64,000 bases of DNA from Allobosea sp. CRIB-10 (lineage in GTDB: Bacteria > Pseudomonadota > Alphaproteobacteria > Rhizobiales > Beijerinckiaceae), in contig NZ_FOKP01000010.1 of NCBI RefSeq assembly GCF_900112185.1, forward strand, positions 62,001-126,000, in the 5' to 3' direction. How positions within the stretch are numbered: position 1 is the first letter of the stretch; each line of letters starts with the position of its first letter. Below the pieces are notes generated by a model that saw nothing but the letters and a program-made list of their open reading frames with translations, was not told the DNA's origin and did not search any database. The position numbers were made by a program, and so were the translations under genes. This document shows, in pieces, positions 27,564 through 35,279 of this stretch.

Positions 27564-27875
27564 TTGCGGGACGACCGGCAACGCCTCGACAAATGGCTCT
27601 GGTTCGCACGTTTCGCGCGGTCCCGTCCCGCCGCCGTGCGGCTGGTGGAGGAGGGGCATGTCCGGGTTGCAAGCAAGCGTGTCGAGAACCCGGCGCTCGG
27701 GGTGAAGCCCGGAGACGTGCTGACGCTCGCTCTGCCGCATGCGACGCTGGTCGTGCGCGTCATCGGTTTTGCTGAACGCCGCGGCTCCTATGAGCAGGCC
27801 CAGACGCTTTACGAGGTCCTCAGCGGACCCGAGCGCGGCGATCAGCCGCTTGCGCCCGACGCCCCCGAGGGATAG
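27564..27875 (+). CDS. S4-domain RNA-binding protein (Hsp15-like)
   Basis: A 103-residue protein consisting of an S4 domain: QRLDKWLWFARFARSRPAAVRLVEEGHVRV followed by KPGDVLTL. This matches Hsp15/HslR-type proteins, which bind stalled 50S subunits carrying nascent chains in E. coli. I used TTG at 27564; no ATG lies upstream of the conserved RLDKWLW segment in frame. It begins 23 bp after the helicase stop on the same strand, so the two RNA-related genes are probably co-transcribed. This helicase/S4/ferredoxin/carD order is common in Hyphomicrobiales. Confidence 0.9.
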   Translation: MRDDRQRLDKWLWFARFARSRPAAVRLVEEGHVRVASKRVENPALGVKPGDVLTLALPHATLVVRVIGFAERRGSYEQAQTLYEVLSGPERGDQPLAPDAPEG

Positions 27876-27922
27876 AGCGCGTAGTGATGCGGCGAGCGCT
27901 GGCCCGCTTGCGAAAAATCATC

Positions 27923-27940
27923 TCGAAACGCACGTTTCGA
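27923..27940. promoter_or_regulatory. Operator-like palindrome upstream of fdxA
   Basis: An 18-bp inverted repeat tcgaaacg-ca-cgtttcga lies 95 bp before the ferredoxin start. The 2-nt centre makes it a poor RNA hairpin, so a protein-binding site is more likely. The regulator is unknown. Confidence 0.4.
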
Positions 27941-28034
27941 TGGAAGTTTGATCTCGTTTCCGGTCGTGACAGGGCCTTGAAACATTCTCTCGACCGGCTC
28001 TAAAGAAGCGCCGGCCGATTGGAAGGACAGCGCC

Positions 28035-28370
28035 ATGACCTATGTGGTCACCGAGAACTGCATCAAGTGCAAATACATGGACTGCGTCGAAGTCTGTCCG
28101 GTCGATTGTTTCTATGAGGGCGAGAACTTCCTCGTCATCCATCCCGACGAGTGCATCGACTGCGGCGTCTGCGAGCCGGAATGCCCGGCCGAGGCGATCA
28201 AGCCCGACACCGAGCCGGGACTCGACAGCTGGCTGCAGCTCAATGCCAAGTTCGCCGCGAGCTGGCCGAACATCACGCAGAAGAAAGACTCGCCGGCCGA
28301 CGCCAAGGAGTTCGACGGCGTGCCGAACAAGCTCGAACTCCTGTCGCCGAATCCCGGCGAAGGCGACTGA
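28035..28370 (+). CDS. fdxA: Seven-iron ferredoxin FdxA
   Basis: A 111-residue electron carrier with one [3Fe-4S] and one [4Fe-4S] cluster, as in Azotobacter FdI-type ferredoxins. Cluster ligands are in [18 protein letters not shown] and [16 protein letters not shown]; the first set has the Cys-x7-Cys spacing of 7Fe ferredoxins. The long C-terminal extension (residues 58-111) with [15 protein letters not shown] is typical of FdxA. ATG 28035 is preceded by ggaagga. Its electron-transfer partner is not apparent from the context. Confidence 0.96.
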   Translation: MTYVVTENCIKCKYMDCVEVCPVDCFYEGENFLVIHPDECIDCGVCEPECPAEAIKPDTEPGLDSWLQLNAKFAASWPNITQKKDSPADAKEFDGVPNKLELLSPNPGEGD

Positions 28371-28759
28371 GCTTACCCTCCGTCAGACCCGAATCGAGGT
28401 TAACCATAGCCGGTCGCAACGCGGCCCGGCGCTGTTTGCATTCCGTTTACCTTTGATTCGGCGCGATTTTTGTGGTATCCACAAGCCACAGTCGAGTTCG
28501 TTCCGCCTGCCCCTGCGAGGTTACACAAACGGGGCACCCCCTGAAACGACAGCAATGCACCACCGGTCAGAATGCCCGGGGTGTGATTGTCTTCGTGTCT
28601 GGCGGTTCGCAAGAAACGATCGGCTGTGGGAGCGTGTTGCGCCGGTGAAAAAGCCAGAAGGCTTACCCGACGTGTCAGGCAGAGTGCCGCCGGTCATCCC
28701 GGCCAGCGGTTGAAAGTCGCGTCTCCGCTCCGGCGGAGAGATGCAGGAGTCGAAACGGC
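28371..28759 (+). promoter_or_regulatory. 389-bp intergenic region with candidate carD promoter
   Basis: No gene is seen. A sigma-70-like pair ttgatt (28453-28458) and tatcca (28476-28481), spaced 17 bp, could drive carD and would give a leader of about 270 nt. I found no recognisable riboswitch or small RNA in that leader. Confidence 0.35.
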
Positions 28760-29356
28760 ATGTCCACTGCGAAGAAGACTGTTGTGCGCCAGGGCTTCAA
28801 GACGGGCGAGTTCGTCGTCTACCCGTCCCATGGCGTCGGTCAGATCACGGCGATCGAGGAGCAGGAAGTCGCGGGCTTCAAGCTCGAGCTGTTCGTCGTC
28901 AGCTTCGCCAAGGACAAGATGACCCTGCGTGTGCCCACCGCCAAGGCGGCGAGCGTCGGCCTGCGCAAGCTCGCCGACACCGACATCGTCGGCAAGGCGC
29001 TCTCGACCCTGACCGGTCGTGCCCGAGTGAAGCGCACCATGTGGTCGCGCCGCGCCCAGGAATACGAAGCGAAGATCAATTCGGGCGATCTCGTCGCCAT
29101 CGCCGAGGTGGTGCGCGATCTCTACCGCTCCGAGGCGCAGCCCGAGCAGTCCTATTCCGAGCGCCAGCTCTATGAGGCTGCGATCGACCGGATGACCCGC
29201 GAGATTTCCGCCGTCGAGGAGATCACCGAGACCGAGGCGCTGAAGAAGATCGAGGGCCAGCTCGCCAAGTCGCCGCGCCGCGCCGGCAAGGCCGATGCCG
29301 CCGAGGCGGCCGAGGGCGAGGATGGCGACGAGGACCTGCAGGAAGAGGCTGCCTGA
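28760..29356 (+). CDS. carD: CarD-family transcriptional regulator
   Basis: A 198-residue protein with the CarD/TRCF RNA-polymerase-interaction domain: FKTGEFVVYPSHGVGQITAIEEQEVAG at the N-terminus, then FAKDKMTLRVPTAKAASVGLRKL. The helical C-terminal DNA-binding part includes LVAIAEVVRDLYR and SERQLYEAAIDRMTREI. CarD proteins bind the RNA polymerase beta subunit and stabilise the open complex at many promoters, including rRNA promoters, in actinobacteria and alphaproteobacteria. It has an acidic tail rich in Glu and Ala. A strong terminator follows. The upstream gap is long, suggesting its own promoter. Confidence 0.94.
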   Translation: MSTAKKTVVRQGFKTGEFVVYPSHGVGQITAIEEQEVAGFKLELFVVSFAKDKMTLRVPTAKAASVGLRKLADTDIVGKALSTLTGRARVKRTMWSRRAQEYEAKINSGDLVAIAEVVRDLYRSEAQPEQSYSERQLYEAAIDRMTREISAVEEITETEALKKIEGQLAKSPRRAGKADAAEAAEGEDGDEDLQEEAA

Positions 29357-29383
29357 GACAGCTTTCCCGCATCGGATAAGAAG

Positions 29384-29413
29384 AGCCCGGCGGAGCGATC
29401 CGCCGGGCTTTTT
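29384..29413 (+). terminator. Rho-independent terminator of carD
   Basis: An 11-bp perfect stem (agcccggcgga / tccgccgggct) with loop gcga is followed by a T-run, 27 bp after the carD stop. It lies just before the convergent hydrolase stop and may act on both strands. Confidence 0.92.
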
Positions 29414-29417
29414 CGTG

Positions 29418-30287
29418 TCAGGCCGCCCCGGTCTCGGCGGCAAGGAAGGCCACCGTCCGCTCCCAGGCCAGCTTGGCCGCCGCGGCATTGTAGCGCTCGG
29501 CGCTGGTGTCGTTGTGGAAGGCGTGGTCGACGTCGGGATAGACGATCGCCTGGTAGTTGACGCCGGCCGCCTTCAGCGCCGCCTCATAGGCCGGCAGGCC
29601 CTCGACCAGACGCGTGTCGCGAGCAGCCTGCTGGATCAGCAGCCGGGCCTTGATCTGCGGCACCTTGGCGAGGTCGGGCGAGCGCCCGTAGAAGACGACG
29701 CCGGCAGTGAGCTCCGGAGCGCTGACGGCGAGATCGTTGACCGCGCCGCCGCCCCAGCAGAAGCCGACCGCGCCGACCTTGCCGGTCGCATCCGGCCGTG
29801 CCTTGAGGAAGGCGAGGGCGGCGCGGCCCTGCGACACGACGTCCTCGGGCTTGAGCTGCGGGAACAAGGCGCGCGCCGCATCGGCATCGGCCGGCGTGCC
29901 GCCGAGCGGGGTGAGGAAATCGACGCCGAGCGCGCTGAAGCCGGCCAGAGCGGCACGGCGGGTGACGTCCTCGATATGCGGGTTCAGGCCGCGGTTCTCG
30001 TGGATGATGAGGACGCCGCCGCGCTTGGCCTGCGTCTTCGGCGTGACGAGATAGCCTTTGAGCTTCACGCCGCCGATGGTCTCGTCGATGCGCCTGCTCT
30101 CGATGCGGGCATCGTCGGCTGGGACCTGCTGGGCCTGGGCGTAGTTCGGTTCCAACAACGACAGCGCCGCTTCAGCTGCCGCCGCGGAGCCGGCGATGGC
30201 GATCAGTCGGTTCATGAAGCTGCGCCGGTCGAGCGGCTTGTGGGTGTATTCGTCGTAGAGTTCGACGATGCGGCGATCGAGCGCCAT
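29418..30287 (-). CDS. Dienelactone hydrolase family protein (exported)
   Basis: A 289-residue alpha/beta-hydrolase. Residues 22-55 hold a Tat-like signal (RRSFMNRLIAIAGSAAAAEA). The catalytic Cys lies in GFCWGGG (Cys177), the acid is probably Asp224 and the base His255 (PDVDHAF); Glu97 in HENRG is the residue that pairs with Cys in dienelactone hydrolases. The enzyme class opens dienelactone to maleylacetate in chlorocatechol breakdown, but most homologues have other, unknown ester substrates. It is followed by no operon partner; the M48 protease gene upstream is on the same strand 74 bp away. Confidence 0.88.
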   Translation of the reverse strand: MALDRRIVELYDEYTHKPLDRRSFMNRLIAIAGSAAAAEAALSLLEPNYAQAQQVPADDARIESRRIDETIGGVKLKGYLVTPKTQAKRGGVLIIHENRGLNPHIEDVTRRAALAGFSALGVDFLTPLGGTPADADAARALFPQLKPEDVVSQGRAALAFLKARPDATGKVGAVGFCWGGGAVNDLAVSAPELTAGVVFYGRSPDLAKVPQIKARLLIQQAARDTRLVEGLPAYEAALKAAGVNYQAIVYPDVDHAFHNDTSAERYNAAAAKLAWERTVAFLAAETGAA

Positions 30288-30361
30288 GACTGCCTCCCTG
30301 TCTTGACGAAGGCCGGCAGGCTAGCACAACACGCCCAGAAAGGGCTGGGCGAGCCGAGCTC

Positions 30362-31837
30362 CTATTCGCTCACGATCTTGTAACGCTGGCCGGGCGTCAG
30401 CTTCGCGCTGCGCTCCAGCCCGTTCAGGATCAGGAAGAGTTCCATCGGCCGGTCGGTCGCCGCCATCCGTTCGGCGAGGCTGGCGGGCATGTCGCCGGCG
30501 CCGGCGGTGACCAGTCGGATCCGCAGGGGGCTGACCGATTGCGCGTCGCTGGCGCTGAGATTGCGGAAGCTGTCGAGCAGAGCGCGCATGGCGCGCTCGG
30601 GATCGGTCTGGCCCTTGGCGGCGAGGATGAAGCGATAGACCCGGGGGCCGGCCTGGACCGCGGCGAGCCGGAAGGTCCAGTCGGCGCCCTTGCCCGAGGT
30701 CATCGCCGCCGGCAGGCCGCCGACGGTCAGCGACTGGACCTCGGCGGTGGTGACGCCGTCGATCCAGCCTGATGCCACATAGGATTCCAGCGTCTGGCCG
30801 GCCTTCAGCGCGACCGAGTCGAAGCGCAGCGCCTGCGAGCCGTCATTGCTGACGCCGACCACCATCTCGCGGGCCGCTTCGAGCTCGAAACCGTCGGGAG
30901 CCGTGAAGGCGATGCGCAGCGCGCTGTTGAGATAGCGGCGGCCCCGCACGACGCCATCGGCCGGATCATCGCCGAAGGCGATGCCATCGACGACGCCGAG
31001 CCAGCGCGCGGCGTCGCGCTCACCGATGCCGGGCGCGCCGATCTGACGCGCGCCATTGGTGACGGCGGCGACGCGCTCCGGCGTCGAGGGATGGCTGGAG
31101 AGGATGTCGAACTTCTTGTCGCCGCCGCCTTGGCCGCCGGCGCGGAAGCTGGTGTTGCGGCCGAGCGAGACCAGGAAGCGGCCGGCGCCATAGGGGTCGT
31201 ATCCGGCGCGGGCGATGTTGCGCACGCTGATCTGGTCGGCGGTCAATTCCTGCTGGCGCGAGAAGCGGGCGAGCGAGAGTTTTGAGCTCTGCTGCACCGC
31301 GGCCCCGGTCGTCGGGTCGTTCAGCACCTGCGCCACGACCTTGCTGACCAGCGCCGATTCTGCTTCCATCTCGGCGCGCTCGACCGCGTGGCGCGCGGTG
31401 ACATGAGCGATCTCGTGGGCCATCACCGAGGCGATCTCGGCCGAGTCGTTCGCAAGGGCAAGCAGGCCGCGCGTGACATAGAGCCGCCCCGTCGGCAGCG
31501 CGAAGGCGTTGACGATCGGCGAGTTGAGGATCGTCACCTCATAGGTACCGATCTGGCCCTCGCCGGCCTTGGCGAGTCGGGCGATGATCGCCTCCAGCTC
31601 GGCCTTGACCTGCGGGGCACGGTATTCGCCGCCGAAGGCGGAGAGCAGGCGCTGATGCTCGCGGTCGGTGCCGCGCTGCAGGCTGGCGACGCGCGGCGCC
31701 GGTTCGCCGCCGGGCTGATTGAGCGGCGCCAGGACCGAATTCTGGTCGCCGAAGCAGGCCGCCAGCAACAGGGCCGGCAGCACCGCGGCGACGAGGCGCC
31801 CCCGGAACGGCTGACGATGTCGCTGAACTCTCCGCAT
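30362..31837 (-). CDS. M48-family metalloprotease lipoprotein
   Basis: A 491-residue zinc protease, probably periplasmic and membrane-anchored. The N-terminus has a lipobox LLAAC (Cys28). The zinc motif is HEIAH at 141-145 (VMAHEIAHVTARHAVE), with the downstream Glu in QQELTADQISVRNIARAGYDP. The region resembles BepA/Oma1-type proteases that police outer-membrane assembly. The C-terminal 200 residues form an extra domain, ending LTPGQRYKIVSE, possibly a small substrate-binding module. It lies 6 bp downstream of the SNase-like gene, so they are probably one operon. Confidence 0.92.
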   Translation of the reverse strand: MRRVQRHRQPFRGRLVAAVLPALLLAACFGDQNSVLAPLNQPGGEPAPRVASLQRGTDREHQRLLSAFGGEYRAPQVKAELEAIIARLAKAGEGQIGTYEVTILNSPIVNAFALPTGRLYVTRGLLALANDSAEIASVMAHEIAHVTARHAVERAEMEAESALVSKVVAQVLNDPTTGAAVQQSSKLSLARFSRQQELTADQISVRNIARAGYDPYGAGRFLVSLGRNTSFRAGGQGGGDKKFDILSSHPSTPERVAAVTNGARQIGAPGIGERDAARWLGVVDGIAFGDDPADGVVRGRRYLNSALRIAFTAPDGFELEAAREMVVGVSNDGSQALRFDSVALKAGQTLESYVASGWIDGVTTAEVQSLTVGGLPAAMTSGKGADWTFRLAAVQAGPRVYRFILAAKGQTDPERAMRALLDSFRNLSASDAQSVSPLRIRLVTAGAGDMPASLAERMAATDRPMELFLILNGLERSAKLTPGQRYKIVSE

Positions 31838-31843
31838 CTGCCC

Positions 31844-32662
31844 CTAGTCGATCAGTTCCAGTGCGCTGCGCGATTCGGCTTCGATCAGGAGGCCGTCGCG
31901 CCCCTCGACCACGCCGCGTATGCGCACGCGTTTACCCGTCAGCGACGAGGCGGTCCAGCCGCTGCGCTGCAATTCACGCCACAGCGCGCGCGACAGAACG
32001 ATGCTGCCGCCGGCGCCGCGCCGTCGCTCGAAATTGAGATAGGTCCGCTGCGCCCGCTCTGCGACGGCAGCGATACGCCCCTCGACCTCGACGATCCGGC
32101 CCGCCTGCGCTTTCATCGCGGCGGCATCATGACCGTCAATCACCGGGCGCGCCACTGCGGCATGTTTTCGCTGCGGGTTTCCGGGCTGGCCGGCCGTCGC
32201 GGCTCGCGGCTCGGCCTTGCGCCAGACCTCGTTGCAGGCGGCAAGACCCGGTTCGGGCAGGCGCAGGGCGGCGCCTTCGGCGAGGAGGGCGGCACTGAGG
32301 TCGGCCTGGCCGGCGAGCACATCAGGAGCCCCGTCGGCGGCGAGGAGGCGCGCCGGGAGGCGCCCCCACCGATCCGCCCCGCCGAGTGGGGCCAGCCGGA
32401 AGGCCTGACCGTGCCAGCGGACGAGTTGCGTGGCGAAGCGCTCGCGCTCGGCGTCGTTCTGCCGGGGGGCGAGTCCGGCGAGCCTGACGCTCCGGCCGTC
32501 GGCGAGCAGCAGGTCGCCATGGCGATCGAGACCGGCGAGGCGGACCAGCTCGACCCCTTCCGCAGTCGCGCAAGCGTCATCCGCCGCTCGCGCGATGATG
32601 GCCGAGGCCGCCATGCCGACGAGGAACGTCACGATCGCTGCAAAGGAAGGCTTCACCCGCAT
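31844..32662 (-). CDS. Exported SNase (thermonuclease)-like protein, active site degenerate
   Basis: A 272-residue protein with a signal peptide (FAAIVTFLVGMAASAIIARA). The first half resembles the staphylococcal nuclease OB-fold: DGRSVRLAGLAPRQN, then ADRWGRLPARLLAADG and LLAEGAALRLPEPG. The DRWGR arginine is kept, but the Asp/Glu cluster after VRLAGI (normally IDAPE) reads LAPRQN, so nuclease activity is doubtful. The C-terminal part (about 185-272) looks like a second OB-fold (VEGRIAAVAERAQRTYLNFE ... LTGKRVRIRGVVEGRDG). It is directly upstream of the M48 protease gene. Function unknown. Confidence 0.78.
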   Translation of the reverse strand: MRVKPSFAAIVTFLVGMAASAIIARAADDACATAEGVELVRLAGLDRHGDLLLADGRSVRLAGLAPRQNDAERERFATQLVRWHGQAFRLAPLGGADRWGRLPARLLAADGAPDVLAGQADLSAALLAEGAALRLPEPGLAACNEVWRKAEPRAATAGQPGNPQRKHAAVARPVIDGHDAAAMKAQAGRIVEVEGRIAAVAERAQRTYLNFERRRGAGGSIVLSRALWRELQRSGWTASSLTGKRVRIRGVVEGRDGLLIEAESRSALELID

Positions 32663-32690
32663 CGGCTTTATGCTAAACGCAAGGACGCGC

Positions 32691-32767
<77 letters not shown>

Positions 32768-32787
32768 GTTTCCTTTTTTCGCTGCAG

Positions 32788-33345
32788 ATGTCGGTTGCCG
32801 ATCCGATCGGCGGAGCCGCCTCCGGCGCTGCGAGGTCGACCTTGCCTTCCAATGTGCCGCCGACGATTCGGACCGACCGCCTGATCCTGCGCGCCCCGGC
32901 CGCAGCCGATTTTTCCGACTATGCCGACTTCCTCGCCTCGGAGCGGGCGCAATATATGGGCGGCCCCTATGATCGGCGTGGCGCCTGGGGCCTGTTCTGC
33001 CATGACGTCGCGCAATGGGCGCTGTTCGGCCATGGCGCGCTGATGATCGATCTGCCGGGCAGGACCTGTGTCGGGCAGGTCGGCATCAATCACGGCCCGC
33101 TCTTCCCTGAGAAGGAACTCGGCTGGCTGATCTATGCCGGGCATGAGGGTCAGGGCTATGCGAGCGAAGCCGCCGCCGCTCTGCGCGACTGGGTCTTCGG
33201 CCAGCTCGGCCTCGGGACGCTGGTCAGCTATGTCGATCCGCGCAACCGGCGCTCGGTCGCCGTCGCCGAACGGCTCGGGGCTCGCCTGGACAACGCTGCT
33301 GCGAGGCCGGACCCCGGCGATCTGGTCTATCGGCATCACCGATAG
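32788..33345 (+). CDS. GNAT-family acetyltransferase (RimJ/RimL-like)
   Basis: A 185-residue acetyltransferase of the RimJ/RimL subgroup. The N-terminal TIRTDRLILRAPAAADF is the hallmark of this group. The acetyl-CoA loop follows in ELGWLIYAGHEGQGYASEAAAALRDW, and LVSYVDPRNRRSVAVAERLGAR is the usual C-terminal motif. The start at ATG 32788, 20 bp after the tRNA, is not well supported by a ribosome-binding site; a start nearer the TIRTDRL segment is possible. The substrate is unknown; members modify protein N-termini or small molecules. Confidence 0.88.
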   Translation: MSVADPIGGAASGAARSTLPSNVPPTIRTDRLILRAPAAADFSDYADFLASERAQYMGGPYDRRGAWGLFCHDVAQWALFGHGALMIDLPGRTCVGQVGINHGPLFPEKELGWLIYAGHEGQGYASEAAAALRDWVFGQLGLGTLVSYVDPRNRRSVAVAERLGARLDNAAARPDPGDLVYRHHR

Positions 33346-33393
33346 GGCAGGAGATCGTGACCAGGCAGGGGCGAGGGGCGATCGGCCCGCGGC

Positions 33394-33582
33394 TCAGTGC
33401 TTCGTCACGTGCTCCGGCTTGCCCTTGCGCTTGGTCGAGGCCAGCTCGTCGAGCTCTTTCTCTGTCATCGACTCGAGCATCGATTTCGAGGCCCCCTTGA
33501 GCTCGCTCTTCGGGATGTCGCCACGCTTGGCGGCGAGCGCCGCTCCGGCCGCCTTCTGCTGCGCCTTTGATTTGGCTGGCAT
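33394..33582 (-). CDS. Small DUF3008-type protein
   Basis: A 62-residue, strongly basic and soluble protein: MPAKSKAQQKAAGAALAAKR at the N-terminus, then KSELKGASKSMLESMTEKEL and a basic tail KRKGKPEHVTKH. This is the pattern of the DUF3008 family, small proteins common in Proteobacteria with no established role. The start is preceded by ggatga on its strand. It is convergent to the acetyltransferase gene. Confidence 0.85.
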   Translation of the reverse strand: MPAKSKAQQKAAGAALAAKRGDIPKSELKGASKSMLESMTEKELDELASTKRKGKPEHVTKH

Positions 33583-33806
33583 CGCTCATCCTCCGATCTT
33601 GGGCTGTGATGCCTGCAACCCGAGCGGCGCGTGCTGGTTCCGTGTTGCCAGGGTGACAGCCCCGCTGGCGTGCTCGCCTTGCGAACCGACCATGCGGGGA
33701 TTGCGAAAGCCCGATCTTGTCGCGGCGGCTTCGGCACGGCAAAGCTGATGGCACGGCTCTTGAGGGAAGACTTCAAGGCCGGCCAACTCTCGCAGCCGGG
33801 ACCATC

Positions 33807-34550
33807 TTGCGCATCCTCGTCCTCAATCCGAACACCAGTGCCGAGATGACCGAGCTTGTCCTGCGCGTGCTGGCGCCGCTGGTGCCTGCCGATGTCGAGC
33901 TCGTGCCGGCGACCGGTCGTTTCGGCGCGCGCTATATCTCCAGTCGCAGCGCCGGCGCCATCGCCGGGCATGCGGCGCTGGACGCCTTTGCCGAGCATGG
34001 GGCGGGGTGCGACGCGGTCTATCTCGCCTGCTTCGGCGATCCCGGGCTGATGGCGCTGAAGGAGATATCGGAGGTTCCGGTGGTCGGCATGGCCGAAGCG
34101 GCCTGCCGGCAGGCCGCTGCGCAGGGCGGGCGTTTCTCGATCGTCACCGGTGGCGAGCGCTGGGGGCCCATTCTCACCGAGTTCACAGCTGCGCTCGGAC
34201 TGGACGGCAGGCTGGCCGCCGTCGAGACGGTGGCGCCGACCGGCGGCGACATCGCGGCCGATCCGGACGGGTCGATCGCGCTGCTGGCCGACGCTTGCCG
34301 GCGAACGGTCGAGCGCGACGGAGCGCAGGCGGTGATCCTGGGCGGGGCCGGGCTTGCTGGCCTCGCGGCGCGGGTCGAACCGTCTGTCGGCGTGCCGGTG
34401 ATCTGCTCGACTTTAGCCGGCTTCGCCGCCGTGCTCGACGCGGTGCGCAATCCGCCGCGGAAGCCGCGTCAGGGTGATCTCGCACTGCCGGCGTCTGTGC
34501 CTAGTATCGGGCTCTCGGCCGGTCTGACGCGCCTGCTGAGCGAGCGCTAG
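33807..34550 (+). CDS. Aspartate/glutamate/hydantoin racemase family protein
   Basis: A 247-residue protein of the Asp/Glu racemase superfamily. It starts LRILVLNPNTSAEMTE, the typical N-terminus of hydantoin-racemase-like proteins. The two catalytic Cys positions are AVYLACFGDPG (first Cys present) and VILGGAGLAGL, where the second Cys is replaced by Gly-Ala. The missing second Cys argues against normal two-base racemisation; a decarboxylase or isomerase with a single Cys is possible (arylmalonate decarboxylase uses one). The start is taken as TTG 33807 on homology; the frame is open upstream. It converges on, and overlaps, the spermidine-synthase-like gene. Confidence 0.8.
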   Translation: MRILVLNPNTSAEMTELVLRVLAPLVPADVELVPATGRFGARYISSRSAGAIAGHAALDAFAEHGAGCDAVYLACFGDPGLMALKEISEVPVVGMAEAACRQAAAQGGRFSIVTGGERWGPILTEFTAALGLDGRLAAVETVAPTGGDIAADPDGSIALLADACRRTVERDGAQAVILGGAGLAGLAARVEPSVGVPVICSTLAGFAAVLDAVRNPPRKPRQGDLALPASVPSIGLSAGLTRLLSER

Positions 34551-35272
34551 CGGCGTCTGCCTCCAGATGGGCGAGCGGGCTGCGCAGCTGCCGCGTTTCC
34601 CTGAGGGACGGCCAGCCAGATCATATGCTTTGCGCCGCCGGCTCCGGCTCGAGCGCGCACCGTCTTCTCTTCGACGGCGAAGCCGGCCTGGCGCAGGCGC
34701 TGGGTGAAGCTGCGGTCCGGCCCCGCCGACCAGACCGCGAGCACGCCGCCCGGCCGCAGCGCTGCCTTCGCATGGCCGAGGCCGGCATGGTCGTAGAGCC
34801 GGTCATTGGCCTCGACCATCAGCCCGTCCGGGCCGTTGTCCACATCGAGCAGGATCGCGTCGTAGCGGCTCGGACCTTCGCGGATCGCAGCCATGACATC
34901 GGCTTCGCGCGCGGTGACGCGGGGATCGTCGAGGCAGCCGGCGAAGATCGGAGCGAGCGGGCCGCGCGCCCAGGCGATCACCGCCGGGATCAATTCGGCG
35001 ACGACGATCTCGGCATCGTCCGGGAGCGCTGCGAGTGCGGCCCGGAGCGTGAAGCCCATGCCGAGGCCGCCGATCAGCAGGCGTAGTCCTGGTCGCGGCC
35101 CGATCCTCTCGATCGCCAGTGTCGCCAGCGCCTCCTCCGAGCCCTTGAGGCGCGAGTTCATCAGCTCGTTATGGCCGAGCGTGATCGAGAACTCGTCCTC
35201 GCCGCGGCGCATCAGTTTCAGCGTGCCGCCGCCCGGGATCGGCGCGGCGTCGAGCTGCATCCAGGGCTTCAT
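34547..35272 (-). CDS. Spermidine-synthase-like protein
   Basis: A 241-residue protein of the spermidine synthase / polyamine aminopropyltransferase fold. The nucleotide loop is LRLLIGGLGMGFTLRAAL, the acidic strand EIVVAELIPAVIAWAR, and the catalytic-region segment YDAILLDVDNGPDGLM. It lacks the N-terminal oligomerisation beta-strands of true SpeE, and the GGxDG-type Asp pair is not clear, so aminopropyl transfer is unproven. It may be a methyltransferase of unknown target. It is 7 bp downstream of the amidohydrolase gene. Confidence 0.82.
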   Translation of the reverse strand: MKPWMQLDAAPIPGGGTLKLMRRGEDEFSITLGHNELMNSRLKGSEEALATLAIERIGPRPGLRLLIGGLGMGFTLRAALAALPDDAEIVVAELIPAVIAWARGPLAPIFAGCLDDPRVTAREADVMAAIREGPSRYDAILLDVDNGPDGLMVEANDRLYDHAGLGHAKAALRPGGVLAVWSAGPDRSFTQRLRQAGFAVEEKTVRARAGAGGAKHMIWLAVPQGNAAAAQPARPSGGRRR

Positions 35273-35279
35273 TGGTGCT

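Noticed and set aside
24136-27672. Two long minus-strand frames opposite the helicase (440 and 704 codons)
   Set aside because: They mirror the helicase gene and show no family signatures.
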